Part shown: positions 1-8,708 of the stretch, piece by piece
Layout: each line of letters starts with the position of its first letter
Position numbering within the stretch: position 1 is the stretch's first letter
Source of the DNA: Bacillota bacterium
GTDB taxonomy: Bacteria > Bacillota > Clostridia > Lachnospirales > Lachnospiraceae
NCBI GenBank assembly: GCA_023414355.1
Contig: JAEZOB010000055.1
Coordinates: forward strand, 1 to 64,000
Reading direction: 5' to 3'
Length of the DNA stretch: 64,000 nucleotides
Program-made: the position numbers and the translations under genes
The notes under the pieces: model-generated
The model's input: only the letters and a program-made list of their open reading frames with translations
What the model was told of the DNA's origin: nothing
Database searches by the model: none

Positions 1-53
1 TTGCTCCTTGGGATGAAACAATCCAGGAACTTTGCAAGATCAAAATGGAGTAA
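1..53 (+). CDS. C-terminal end of a truncated gene
   Basis: Only the last 16 codons and a TAA stop are inside the window, read in the third frame from base 3. The tail is APWDETIQELCKIKME. It is supported as a real gene end because a rho-independent terminator follows 10 bases later on the same strand. The family cannot be told from so short a tail. Confidence 0.5.
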   Translation, partial: APWDETIQELCKIKME

Positions 54-62
54 AATACTCGC

Positions 63-100
63 ATTCCGGAATTCTAGCAATAGGGTCCGGAATATTTTTT
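63..100 (+). terminator. Rho-independent terminator of the upstream plus-strand gene
   Basis: Arms ATTCCGGA (63-70) and TCCGGAAT (86-93) are perfect inverted repeats followed by a run of six T at 95-100. Confidence 0.75.
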
Positions 101-239
101 AGGCATACCCCGAAATTATGCGCTTACTCAACAAGCATATCTGAACAAAATCTAAATTCAGATATGTTTGCCGAATTACTTAAATAATTTGTTAATCATT
201 ATCTGATTTCTAGTTCATACTCTCAGCACAATGCAAAAA

Positions 240-273
240 AGAGCAGGGTATGTTTTTCTACATACTCTGCTCT
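240..273 (-). terminator. Terminator downstream of the decayed kinase/regulator locus
   Basis: The arms at 240-253 and 260-273 pair almost perfectly around AGAGCAGGGTATGT. Read on the minus strand the hairpin is followed by six T (positions 240-235), so it terminates minus-strand transcription. Confidence 0.75.
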
Positions 274-327
274 GACGTCATTCTTAATTTAATTATATTT
301 TATGGTTACATAACCATCTTCCTCAGA

Positions 328-1712
328 TTAGCCTTGTGTTTCCATTGCCAAATTCAGTTTATCATTATAATATTGCAGCATTGTCCTGTTGGCTTCTTTT
401 TTATAATGTGCGCAGGCAATGCTCAAAAGTCTGATATATTCGACTTTGTACTCTGCTTGTAAAGGATTTGCCCAGGCATAATCCTTATTCTCGAATGGCA
501 TTCCTTTGTAAAGTTTTATTGCTGTTTCAACCTGCTTAATATTGCTTACGGCACATTGATTAAACTGAAACATATCGCAATCAATTTCCTCGATTGACAT
601 TCTCATTTCATTATGCTCTGACTCAATTAAGTCCTCATAGCCATAGCCTTTCAGCAGTTTCTTTAGCTTATATTGCGCTGAATACAGGTTGGCAATTACC
701 TTCTCTTGTTCGAGGTATGGCCATAATGCGCTTGTAATATTCTCTTTTTTACATAACGTCCCTTTCCATAAGTCAATAATAGGCGCTGATTGATATTTCT
801 TAGTCCGACACCCGATTTCTTCTCAAAATTGTTCAAAATTTTATCAAGCTTATCCGGCAAAATACCGATTCCATTGTCTCGAACCTCAATTATTGTTTCT
901 TTCTCATCGGATATTACTCGTAATGTGATCTTGATTCTATCTCTGTTTTTTAAGCCATGGCGAATAGCATTTTCAACCAACGGCTGAATAATAAGCATTG
1001 GAATCAGTACATTATCTGCATTTGATATATCATATTCCATTTCAATCTGGTTTTCAAACCGTGCCTGCTCTATGGATACATATGCTCTGAGAGTGGCTAA
1101 TTCCTTTTCGAAAGCGATTAAACCATTGTGATTTTCAAAGTCAAAGCTGCCCCTGAGAAATTCGGATAAATCTTCAATCAGTTTTTTGCTTCGTTTCTCA
1201 TCAATGGATACAAGTCCTCGGATTGCATTCAAGGTATTAAATAAAAGTGTGGCTTAATCTGAGATTGCAGAAAAGCAATCTTCGCATTCGCAAGCTCCAG
1301 TTCGTTTTGTTTATATCGTTTGTTAAGTTCTATCTGTATTGCCACATAATTAATCAGCAGAGATATTGTGAATAAGGTATTCATTCGTATCACTACATTA
1401 ATAGAAGCAAGCTGGGCCAGTACACCGACTAGCGGTAGGATTTGAAAGGATAAAAGTGCAATAATGTCCATATATCGAAAGCTTTTCTTATATCTTAAGA
1501 TCATGTATGAACATATGACAAGGCATAGACCCGGCAAAGCATAGGATAACCAATTCAAAGGACCACGATAAAAATTATTAGCCGTGTTCAATATACAGCC
1601 GGTTCACTTTACTCTCTTTTGTATCGCTTGTCAGAATATGAACGGTAATAATTATAAGAATGATAATGCATAATAGTTCAACAGTTATATTCGTCAAAGC
1701 TGTACTGTACAT
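328..1712 (-). pseudogene. Decayed LytS-type sensor kinase fused to the tail of a SARP/BTAD response regulator
   Basis: The locus reads as a membrane sensor histidine kinase broken in several places. An ATG at 1712 opens a hydrophobic N-terminus that stops near 1580. The next segment (1591-1252) has membrane helices and ends in a kinase H-box, QSQIKPHF, where one missing T in a T-run (about 1245-1250) throws the frame; restoring it gives the expected KPHFLFNTLNAIRG. The third segment (1232-696) carries the histidine-kinase ATPase N and G1 boxes (PLVENAIRHG, DNGIGI, GVGLRNINQRL). About position 770 the kinase runs directly, out of frame, into a winged-helix plus BTAD domain (ending at 328) typical of SARP-like response regulators, without the receiver domain. 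The simplest reading is two frameshifts, an internal deletion in the sensor, and a deletion that joined kinase and regulator genes. A terminator follows at 240-273. No function is expected. Confidence 0.75.
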
Positions 1713-1831
1713 TGTCTATGGCCACTTTTCTTTACCGTTTATCTTTTTGTCTCTTAATCCTTATCTCTAATAAATAACATTGTACACCCCTCTGCAAGAA
1801 AATCTGAATGAAATCAAAATAAAAATAATCA

Positions 1832-2410
1832 TCACAATAAAATGTCCAGTGCTCTTGTTAGCACGGTATCCCAAGGTCTTGACTCAATCACACTAATACC
1901 ATTCTGCTTGCAAGTATCTGCTATCCACTTTCCATATGTAATACTGATCTCGGCTCTGTAATGCTGTAAGTCGCCGCCTTCTCTTGATAAATAGTTCTGG
2001 CATATTTGATTCATGTCTGTTTCATTCACAAAAACTGACTTAACCTCTTGATTCTCGAAAGCTTTCGTGAATTCGGGATTGATAAAATCGCCCTCTATAA
2101 TAATTGGTAACTTGTCTTCAATATGTCTGTTTACAAGCTGTTTTAATACCGGTATCATTTCTATGCCAACGTCAATCAGCCAGTTTACATTGGAATCAAC
2201 TCCAATATCCATCCAATTTACACCGGTATTCCAATAATGTATTGCAGGATACCTTTCCTTAGTTGTAACCGTTTCTACAGTTAGGTAGATATCATCTACT
2301 TCTAATACATTTACACCATAGAATCGGGCTATTTCATAAGCCAAGCTAGATTTACCGGTTCCCGAAGCCCCACCAACAAATAAAACTGTCCAGTTTCTGT
2401 CTTTTTTCAT
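1832..2410 (-). CDS. P-loop kinase of the 2-phosphoglycerate kinase-like type
   Basis: A 192-residue soluble protein with a Walker A motif GGASGTGKSS near residues 13-22 and a second acidic strand IIIEGDF near 105. This layout is that of small AAA/shikimate-kinase-like ATP-dependent kinases; 2-phosphoglycerate kinase-like proteins are the nearest family I can name. It likely phosphorylates a small molecule in the cytoplasm, but the substrate is not readable. The ATG is preceded by TTAGGAGATTAATAA, a good ribosome site. It stands alone, 126 bases upstream of the HAD gene. Confidence 0.7.
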   Translation of the reverse strand: MKKDRNWTVLFVGGASGTGKSSLAYEIARFYGVNVLEVDDIYLTVETVTTKERYPAIHYWNTGVNWMDIGVDSNVNWLIDVGIEMIPVLKQLVNRHIEDKLPIIIEGDFINPEFTKAFENQEVKSVFVNETDMNQICQNYLSREGGDLQHYRAEISITYGKWIADTCKQNGISVIESRPWDTVLTRALDILL

Positions 2411-2536
2411 TTATTAATCTCCTAAGTAAAATCATTTAATCTATCAATACTATAACAAATATGTAATTTCATCTGCATCCATTAATACGCAGATTCTTAA
2501 ATGTTTAGAAAATATATCACTTACAGCTTCACTAGC

Positions 2537-3214
2537 CTACATAGTAACTAAATCCAACACCTCAAGCGGTTTTTCCATATGTATGAAGTCATGCTTTCGT
2601 TTTGAAGGTTGTGTTGTACCTTCTCGTAAATACCAGACTGCTTGGACTACCACCATCCCTAGTCTTCTGGCAGTCTCCAGCTCTTCACTGCCACCGTCTC
2701 CTACATAGATGCATTCCTCCGGCTTCACAGATAAATCCTCCATACATCTATGGAATATCTCCTCCTCCGGTTTTTGGATTCCCTGTTCAAAGGAGAGATA
2801 AATAGCATCAAAATATGGATACAGTTCACTTCTTCGGATTACATCCGCTTCCTCAGAAAAGCAGTTACTGATTAATCCGATCAACACGCCCCTTTTCTTC
2901 AACGCTGAAAGCAACGGAATAATCTCATTATGTAAATGCCGAAAGCACTCTTCCTTCGCTGCGATTCGTTTTTCAGCGATTTTCTTTAAAAGTGTTTCAG
3001 AGTAACAATGATTTTCGCTAAGGATCTTTTCCAATACTTCTTCTAATGTTAATTTCCCTATCGTGCGTTCATACTCAGTCGGACTCCAAAGTGCCTGAAA
3101 TCTGTCTTCTGTGATGCCAGCCTCCTCCGCCATTTGTTTTCCAAAATAGAGTGGACTATTATAGTGCGTAATTAAAGTTTCAAACATGTCAAAAATTACT
3201 GCTCGTGTCATCAT
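2537..3214 (-). CDS. HAD-superfamily hydrolase
   Basis: A 225-residue HAD protein. Motif I is VIFDMFETL: the nucleophile Asp (residue 9) is present, but the second Asp of the usual DxD is Phe. HAD phosphatases use that second Asp as acid/base, so this looks more like the dehalogenase branch or a non-canonical phosphatase. Motif II is GLISNC, motif III has KPEEEIF, and motif IV is YVGDGGSEEL. A cap region lies between motifs I and II. The start follows AGGAAAGGAAA. The substrate is unknown. The next gene upstream, an isochorismatase-like hydrolase, is 27 bases away and may be co-transcribed. Confidence 0.85.
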   Translation of the reverse strand: MMTRAVIFDMFETLITHYNSPLYFGKQMAEEAGITEDRFQALWSPTEYERTIGKLTLEEVLEKILSENHCYSETLLKKIAEKRIAAKEECFRHLHNEIIPLLSALKKRGVLIGLISNCFSEEADVIRRSELYPYFDAIYLSFEQGIQKPEEEIFHRCMEDLSVKPEECIYVGDGGSEELETARRLGMVVVQAVWYLREGTTQPSKRKHDFIHMEKPLEVLDLVTM

Positions 3215-3241
3215 TTTCCTTTCCTGATCAATACCATTGTA

Positions 3242-3703
3242 TTATCTCTCTATAAGAACCCCTGCATCCCTCATTTTTTCTATCTGCTTTTCAAATATTT
3301 TCTGGTTCCTGCTTCCTATACACTTTAGTGAAATGTTAACTATATATCCTTCCGCTATAGCATCCATAGCCGTGTATGCAACACAGCAGCTTCCATCAAT
3401 TCCCACCATAGTAATGGCTTCAATGTTTTGCTCCTTAAGAAATTGCTTTAAATCTTGATTGGTAAATGCACTTGGGTAATCCTTAACAAATGTAAATGAT
3501 TTTGGAACATACATCCCATTCGCCAGCTCATAGCATTTCCTTTCACCATGCAGTTTCCCATTGTTTTTAACAAAAACAATCAAATCTCCATCTGTTTCCG
3601 CCTGTCTGCTTCTCTCGTTTATTTTATTAATCAGTGCTTCTCTATCATACTTACTCATGTAATGTTCCTGCATATCTATTACAAGAAGTGCTCTATTTGT
3701 CAT
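3242..3703 (-). CDS. Isochorismatase-like cysteine hydrolase
   Basis: A 153-residue protein of the isochorismatase/nicotinamidase superfamily. The catalytic triad is visible: Asp10 in LLVIDMQ, Lys74 in FTFVKDYPSAF and Cys107 in GIDGSCCVAYTA. Family members hydrolyse amides such as nicotinamide, or vinyl ethers such as isochorismate. At 153 residues it is shorter than the usual 180-200, lacking part of the substrate loop, so nicotinamidase is not a safe call. Spacing suggests co-transcription with the HAD hydrolase. Confidence 0.8.
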   Translation of the reverse strand: MTNRALLVIDMQEHYMSKYDREALINKINERSRQAETDGDLIVFVKNNGKLHGERKCYELANGMYVPKSFTFVKDYPSAFTNQDLKQFLKEQNIEAITMVGIDGSCCVAYTAMDAIAEGYIVNISLKCIGSRNQKIFEKQIEKMRDAGVLIER

Positions 3704-3762
3704 ACGTTAATCAGCCTCACACAATAAAGTATCCTGTCATTAAGTGACCTAGCCCATTCAAT

Positions 3763-4176
3763 TTATTCCTCATGCCCTCTACTTCCAATCTCAAGCAAAT
3801 TACCTTCAGGATCTGCAACATAAAAATTTCGTATACCAAAGGGATAGGTTACAGGTTCACCTGTAAATGACTTTACTCCAAGTGTCATTAATCGCTCGTA
3901 TTCTCTGTCAACATCAGAAAACTTTGAAAGCCAAATACCAATTTCCATTGTCAGGTTAATTCCCTTCGACGGGTAATAGGACTCCCCTACAGCTTCTGCA
4001 AAAGCTTTACGATCATATAGAAATAATGATAACGGACCACTGTTTGTTTTAAATTCAGCAAATAATCCACCGTCCCAGTCAGTCTCAAATCCCATGATGT
4101 CTCTATAAAACGAAACCATCTTTTCGATATCTTGAACAAACAGACCTACACCGACATTAGCATTCATACCATTCAT
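3763..4176 (-). CDS. VOC-family (glyoxalase/bleomycin-resistance fold) protein
   Basis: A 137-residue protein with the paired beta-alpha-beta-beta-beta modules of the VOC superfamily: VGLFVQDIEKMVSFYRDIMG at the N-terminus and NFYVADPEGNLLEIGS at the C-terminus. The C-terminal Glu of the metal site is present (LLEIGS). VOC proteins include glyoxalases, dioxygenases and antibiotic-binding proteins; the substrate cannot be chosen here. The start ATG follows TGGAGGATTAGTTT. A second VOC protein with a different sequence is at 37679-38101. Confidence 0.85.
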   Translation of the reverse strand: MNGMNANVGVGLFVQDIEKMVSFYRDIMGFETDWDGGLFAEFKTNSGPLSLFLYDRKAFAEAVGESYYPSKGINLTMEIGIWLSKFSDVDREYERLMTLGVKSFTGEPVTYPFGIRNFYVADPEGNLLEIGSRGHEE

Positions 4177-4343
4177 AAACTAATCCTCCAGTAATCATTT
4201 TTTATATTTATCATAACACGCTAAAAATGACAACAGTATGTCTTGATCAAAATATAATTAATCAGTAATTCGCCTTGTCTGGCTATTGTGACGCTGTTTA
4301 TAAAATGCGAACCAATCAAATCTACAAATTGGAATTTTATAAA

Positions 4344-4538
4344 CTAGTTTGATTTATTATTCAACCATTCACTTGTATAATTTCTATACTGTTTATTATC
4401 AAGCATCTTCCCTTCACTTCGCATAATCATGGCAACTATATGTATTGCAACATCTTCTACTGCATATAAGGCATTATCAGTATCACTTCCTCTTTCAACA
4501 GGTGGATTAGACTTATCTGTACAGCTCTCATCATTTAG
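4344..4538 (-). pseudogene. Out-of-frame C-terminal continuation of the 4535-4867 hypothetical
   Basis: From about 4538 the -1 shifted frame stays open to a TAG at 4344-4346. The peptide begins LNDESCTDKSNPPVERG and contains an amphipathic helix DVAIHIVAMIMRSEGK. It has no start codon or ribosome site of its own, and its composition is like the upstream part, so a frameshift within one gene is the best explanation. A sequencing error would look the same. Confidence 0.45.
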
Positions 4539-4867
4539 AACACCATATAATCTTTTATCGCATTATTAAATTCTTCTTGATAGGATTTATTCCATGTTCT
4601 CACCCTATTTCCTGCAAAATATGCTACTGAGAATGGGTATGTTCTTCTTATCCATACCATAATTTCATCTGGAATATTTAATCTTCTTTTGTCAGTATTA
4701 TCAATATGGCAATCTGGATAACTATAATATGTTCCGCCTGTAAACAATTTTACGGTTATGTTGCAATTAGCTTTTAATTCATTTGGGATAGGATTAATAA
4801 AATATTTATCCAATGTAATTAGTTTGTGGTTTAATAATGTTGCATCAATAAAATAGCGTTCCCTCAT
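4535..4867 (-). CDS. Hypothetical protein, probable N-terminal part of a frameshifted gene
   Basis: A 110-residue soluble protein of no family I recognise, rich in aromatic residues, with the segment DEIMVWIRRTYPFSVAYF near residue 67. The start is sound (GGGAGGATAAATAA before ATG). It ends IKDYMVF, and immediately after, in the next frame, another 60-odd codons read on as protein-like sequence (next entry). The gene is therefore probably about 170 codons long and interrupted by a one-base deletion near 4536. Confidence 0.5.
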   Translation of the reverse strand: MRERYFIDATLLNHKLITLDKYFINPIPNELKANCNITVKLFTGGTYYSYPDCHIDNTDKRRLNIPDEIMVWIRRTYPFSVAYFAGNRVRTWNKSYQEEFNNAIKDYMVF

Positions 4868-5033
4868 TTATTTATCCTCCCGTTATAAAAACACAAGGTT
4901 TATCAGTACAAATTCAAATTTGCTATTGCTTAGTACAACGTCTTAGTTCACTAATTATAATAATTGCTAGTTAAATTTTATCTAATCCTTGCCTATCATG
5001 CTAATAACATAAAGAGGAGTAATAGCGTCATCC

Positions 5034-5726
5034 TTATTTGATACAATAGAATCCAGCCTGCATATTAGAAAACCAGAGTAATTCTACTACTCGGAAGCCA
5101 CATTCGCGATAAAGATGCAAATGTTCTTCGATTGTAATCGGAAAATATTCTTTATCAAAGCGGTCTATATGATTTTGAATCTGTTCTTTACTTTTCCCTT
5201 TGGATCTCTGAAAATCAGCCCATTTCTCTTTGCTATTGGCAATTCCCTGTACCGTGAAGGGACGAGTATTTTCAAATGTAATAAATACTCCGCCCTCAGT
5301 AAGGAGCTTATAGCAATTCTTCGTTGCCGTCATTCGTTCCCCTTTGGATAGATAATGATGGGCTTGTACAGCCGTAATGACATCCGGACGTAATGTTGCT
5401 TCGAGCTCAATATTCTGAGAAGTGACAGGTGCTAAGAACTGTATCCGTTCACTTCCATATTGGGATAATTTGAGACGTGCCTCTTGAAGCATTGCTTCAG
5501 ATGGATCTGCAAGAAGAAATAAGGTATCCGGAAAGAGTTCTATACAATTACTTACCATCGTTCCGGTTCCTGCACCTGTATCAAGCCAGATGGCGGGATT
5601 ATTATTAATTATCTGGATTGTATGTACGATTTCCTTATGAACTTCAGCATAATAAGGTATGGTATTTAAAATCTGTGCATCATAAACTGAAGATAGATGT
5701 GGTGTCGTGTTATCAAAAGTATTCAT
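5034..5726 (-). CDS. Class I SAM-dependent methyltransferase
   Basis: A 230-residue cytoplasmic methyltransferase. Motif I (SAM-binding glycine loop) is WLDTGAGTGTMV near residue 48, followed by the acidic strand LFLLADPSEAM, and a post-I motif PDVITAVQAHHYL. The order is that of Rossmann-fold methyltransferases of the ubiE/tam type acting on small molecules. The acceptor is unknown. The ATG is preceded by GAGGAAAT. The Nudix gene ends 16 bases upstream, so the pair is likely one transcript. Confidence 0.85.
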   Translation of the reverse strand: MNTFDNTTPHLSSVYDAQILNTIPYYAEVHKEIVHTIQIINNNPAIWLDTGAGTGTMVSNCIELFPDTLFLLADPSEAMLQEARLKLSQYGSERIQFLAPVTSQNIELEATLRPDVITAVQAHHYLSKGERMTATKNCYKLLTEGGVFITFENTRPFTVQGIANSKEKWADFQRSKGKSKEQIQNHIDRFDKEYFPITIEEHLHLYRECGFRVVELLWFSNMQAGFYCIK

Positions 5727-5742
5727 ATTTCCTCTTTTCTTA

Positions 5743-6201
5743 TCAGTTATTTTGATCTACTCTCTCAAAAAACTCCTGCGTATTCAACCACCCCTGTATG
5801 TGCTTATGCAGATGCGGTTGAATAGACGGATAGGTAAGGTCCTTCGGCAATGTATCGGATAATATTAATTCGGCAATTTCAAAATCCTGAGGTAAACTAT
5901 CCAATGTTCTGACTTCAGCATAAAACAACATACCATAGCTGGTTTGTTCTTCACTGGTCACTCCATAGATGCAGATAGGATATATCTCAAAATCAATTGC
6001 TCCGGTTTCTTCATAAAGCTCACGCCTTGACGTACTAAGAATATCCTCCCCGGCTTCCCGATGTCCGCCTGGGATCTCCCAGGTGGAACGCTCTTTGTGA
6101 CGGCAGAAAATCCACTTATCCTGAAACCTTGCTGCTATTACAGCAAATTTTAACAACTCATCCTCTATTTCGTCATGAGTACAAAATGATACCTTTATCA
6201 T
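5743..6201 (-). CDS. Nudix hydrolase
   Basis: A 152-residue protein with a full Nudix box, GHREAGEDILSTSRRELYEETGA (the GX5EX7REUXEEXGU signature, with its Mg-binding REXXEE helix). Nudix enzymes hydrolyse nucleoside diphosphates linked to another group, for example oxidised nucleotides. The substrate is not readable. The start follows AAGGAGAACTGTTT. It probably shares a transcript with the methyltransferase downstream. Confidence 0.9.
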   Translation of the reverse strand: MIKVSFCTHDEIEDELLKFAVIAARFQDKWIFCRHKERSTWEIPGGHREAGEDILSTSRRELYEETGAIDFEIYPICIYGVTSEEQTSYGMLFYAEVRTLDSLPQDFEIAELILSDTLPKDLTYPSIQPHLHKHIQGWLNTQEFFERVDQNN

Positions 6202-6325
6202 AAACAGTTCTCCTTAAAGCTACGGTTTCTTCTTAATCATTATCAATGCGAAGTGATCCTTTCGGTCCTCACCCTCTAAAACTCTGTAATGTATCCAGCC
6301 ACCCTGTGTACCTCAAGATAAATGT

Positions 6326-6838
6326 TTACGACCCTTCAGGCTCATTATAAGCATACCAATCAGACTCCGGCAGCCCCAACTCACGCAGTATACCATTTAA
6401 GTATCCAATGTTATACATGATATGCCGTATTTGCCCAAGAATCACATCTGTATAAGTAAACTGCGGTTCATTGCCAAAGACTGATAAACTCAATTTTTCA
6501 TCATCCAAATGATCAAAAACACTAGTAGTTTTCGTTTGAATTGCATCAAGATACTCTATCATTTTATCTTGTGAGATAAATAATCCTTCATAGCTGTCTG
6601 CATACAAATCAGTGTTATAGGCATCATCGAAAATCATTGTACGCCATTCACTGTCATCATGCTTTTCTCGCATCCAAAAATCAATATAATATACATAATG
6701 AAAGACCTGTTGCCAAAATGGCACCTCGTTATATGATGTAGCCCAGACCTCTTCCGGACATACACTAACAAGCACACGTGCCATGTGAAAAGTCGAGTCA
6801 AACTGATTTCTCAGCGCCTCTGTAATCAATCTGTTCAT
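6326..6838 (-). CDS. DinB/YfiT-family putative metal-dependent protein
   Basis: A 170-residue four-helix-bundle protein of the DinB-like superfamily: N-terminal FDSTFHMARVLV, a central QVFHYVYYIDFW helix and C-terminal GQIRHIMYNIGYLNG. The His residues on helices 2 and 4 fit the family metal site. Some relatives are thiol-dependent S-transferases. An in-frame ATG 12 bases upstream at 6850 is only one base from the GGAAAGGG ribosome site, so the ATG at 6838 (13 bases from it) is preferred. Two perfect palindromes just upstream (6871-6916) suggest repressor control. Confidence 0.7.
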   Translation of the reverse strand: MNRLITEALRNQFDSTFHMARVLVSVCPEEVWATSYNEVPFWQQVFHYVYYIDFWMREKHDDSEWRTMIFDDAYNTDLYADSYEGLFISQDKMIEYLDAIQTKTTSVFDHLDDEKLSLSVFGNEPQFTYTDVILGQIRHIMYNIGYLNGILRELGLPESDWYAYNEPEGS

Positions 6839-6870
6839 AATAATAACCATGCCCTTTCCATAAGCTAGCG

Positions 6871-6889
6871 ATTTGTGCAGTGCACAAAT
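6871..6889. promoter_or_regulatory. 19-bp perfect palindrome, putative operator
   Basis: Arms ATTTGTGCA and TGCACAAAT flank one central base. It lies 33 bases upstream of the chosen DinB-family start and 4 bases from a second, different palindrome. Confidence 0.5.
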
Positions 6890-6893
6890 TGCC

Positions 6894-6916
6894 GTGTGAA
6901 AAATTATTTTTCACAC
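6894..6916. promoter_or_regulatory. 23-bp perfect palindrome, putative operator
   Basis: Arms GTGTGAAAAAT and ATTTTTCACAC flank one central base. There is no T-run placing it as a terminator for a neighbour, and it sits in the leader region of the DinB-family gene. Confidence 0.45.
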
Positions 6917-7063
6917 TATACTCCTCTTTGAATAATCGCCATATACTACTGATCTTAAATATTAACAATCTACCTTCCAATAACAATAATGGTCAGTAAC
7001 AATTCTATCTAGCTCTTTCATTTTTGCATTATCGCTGTAATTCTAACAGTGTAGTTTAATACA

Positions 7064-7477
7064 TTAATTCATCTTCTCCTGGCACTCACTACATTCTCTA
7101 TCATGAAGGGAAATAATTCCGCCACATTTGGGGCAAGTATATAGTTCTTTCTGATTCTCCATGAATTTCTCCAGGCCGTGCTGACGAACAAATTTGCTAT
7201 TATCTATTAAGCTTGCTTTATACCTCGTTTTGTAGCTTTTCTCAAGATATTTAATCTGTTTACAGGGATAATCAGTGCATTCATAACAATAAGATAATCC
7301 TTTTTCCTTAACACAATTTTTTATCTTACATTTTTGGCAATGTTCCGGCTTTCCGATATCATCGTTCAAACAACCGGCGCATGGTTTCTTTTGATAACAA
7401 TGCTTATAACATACTTTACAGTTCATTCCACAGGGAGCAAACATAATTGTATCAATATTATCTTCTGGCATTTTCAT
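7064..7477 (-). CDS. Cysteine-rich DUF3795-type protein
   Basis: A 137-residue protein with four metal-type cysteine clusters: APCGMNCKVC, CAGCLNDD, CQKCKIKNCVKEKGLSYC and a C-terminal zinc ribbon CPKCGG...CSEC. The first part matches the DUF3795 pattern (MFAPCGMNC...). The ATG at 7477 is chosen because AGGAGG lies 7 bases before it; the frame stays open to 7651 but without a ribosome site. Probable zinc or Fe-S binding; function unknown. It stands alone between the DinB-family gene and the CPBP cluster. Confidence 0.75.
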   Translation of the reverse strand: MKMPEDNIDTIMFAPCGMNCKVCYKHCYQKKPCAGCLNDDIGKPEHCQKCKIKNCVKEKGLSYCYECTDYPCKQIKYLEKSYKTRYKASLIDNSKFVRQHGLEKFMENQKELYTCPKCGGIISLHDRECSECQEKMN

Positions 7478-7676
7478 TATGTATCCTCCTGAATTATGAA
7501 ATTCTATACCAGTTTTCAACTGATATGATGCATACAACTGATTATCATCATAGTAACAGCTTATATTTATTTCTTGAATTTTTTTGCTACTGCTTCCCAT
7601 TAAAGTTCCTTTTCTTACAGTGACATTATTGATTATACCATATCCTGCCAACGATCAATAATGTTTTTCAATTAAA

Positions 7677-7710
7677 AATAAGGAAAAGAGATTATTCTCA
7701 ATTCCTTATT
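7677..7710 (-). terminator. Terminator of the LytTR-DUF3021-CPBP cluster
   Basis: Arms AATAAGGAA and TTCCTTATT; on the minus strand the stem runs into TTTTTAATT. It lies about 100 bases after the CPBP stop. Confidence 0.6.
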
Positions 7711-7812
7711 AATTAGTAACTGTAAATTCATCATATAATTGATTATCAAATTATCTATAGCAATATCGATGATTTTGAGCTATGCAGATGTATCAAGGTA
7801 ATATTCCGAGCT

Positions 7813-8667
7813 TCATTCTGTAACTCCCCAAGCTTTCAGAGCCGGTAGTTTGTATTTTGTAGTAATCCGTTTGATTAAGAATATGCATGCTATTCCGAAC
7901 AGGCTGGCAAAGGTGCCTCTTAAGAACACCATCGTGTCGACACCGTTATTTGAATTGATATGTAGAATGTTTTGGATCGTATTTGCTGCAAAATGCGCTG
8001 CTATTGATGTCCATAAGCTGTTTGTCTTTTGGAACATATATCCCCAAACAAATCCAAAGGTTGCTGTACCAAGCATGAGAATCAGTGCATTCATCAAAGC
8101 CCCTAGCATACTCTGTTCTCCTGTTAGAAAACTCTTCAGCGGCCATACCCAATGCCAAAGTCCAAACAGTAAGGCTTGGAATAAGTTTGCTTTCCAAAAA
8201 GAATAACGTGTTTTAAAAGTCGGCAGAAAAACACCTCGGAACAGTCCTTCTTCCATTAATGCATTGATGATATTTCCTGCAATCAGCCATATACCAAATA
8301 AAGCACCTCCATTTACACCCTGCTTCGGATCAATTGCTGTAAACATCAAGTTTGGACCTTGCTTACTGAACAATAGAACGGAATACTCTATTCCGTAGGC
8401 CAACAGGTATATCCCTAAATTCATAAGTAATCCAAGAAAAATACAAAACCATAGGTTTTTCTTATGCAGTCCTATGGAAGAAAAGGGCTCCTTAATCTGT
8501 GTTACGAACAGGATGACTAGGAGAAAGCCTAAAGTTTTTGATACTATGATTTCGCCAAGTAATTCATCAATCTTTAGAATAAAAAGATCATTCAATCGTA
8601 ATATAAATGCAATCAATAATATGAGAAATGCCGATAATATAGGCTTCTTTTTTAGATAACTACGCAT
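7813..8667 (-). CDS. CPBP-family intramembrane metalloprotease (CAAX protease/Abi type)
   Basis: A 284-residue polytopic membrane protein with the three Abi/CPBP motifs: EEGLFRG (Glu139, Glu140, Arg144), FGLWHWVWP (His172) and AAHFAANT (His near 227). Family members cleave near membranes or provide bacteriocin self-immunity. The start follows GGAGGAGCTTT. It is 41 bases after the DUF3021 gene and is probably the last gene of an operon with it and the LytTR regulator, so it may be a target of that regulator. Confidence 0.88.
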   Translation of the reverse strand: MRSYLKKKPILSAFLILLIAFILRLNDLFILKIDELLGEIIVSKTLGFLLVILFVTQIKEPFSSIGLHKKNLWFCIFLGLLMNLGIYLLAYGIEYSVLLFSKQGPNLMFTAIDPKQGVNGGALFGIWLIAGNIINALMEEGLFRGVFLPTFKTRYSFWKANLFQALLFGLWHWVWPLKSFLTGEQSMLGALMNALILMLGTATFGFVWGYMFQKTNSLWTSIAAHFAANTIQNILHINSNNGVDTMVFLRGTFASLFGIACIFLIKRITTKYKLPALKAWGVTE

Positions 8668-8708
8668 AAAGCTCCTCCGCTTGTTTCAATTAAAGTTTTA
8701 AGGCCGTC

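Noticed and set aside
6798..6986. Minus-strand ORF upstream of the DinB-family gene
   Set aside because: Runs through both palindromes and overlaps the real start in another frame; composition is not protein-like.
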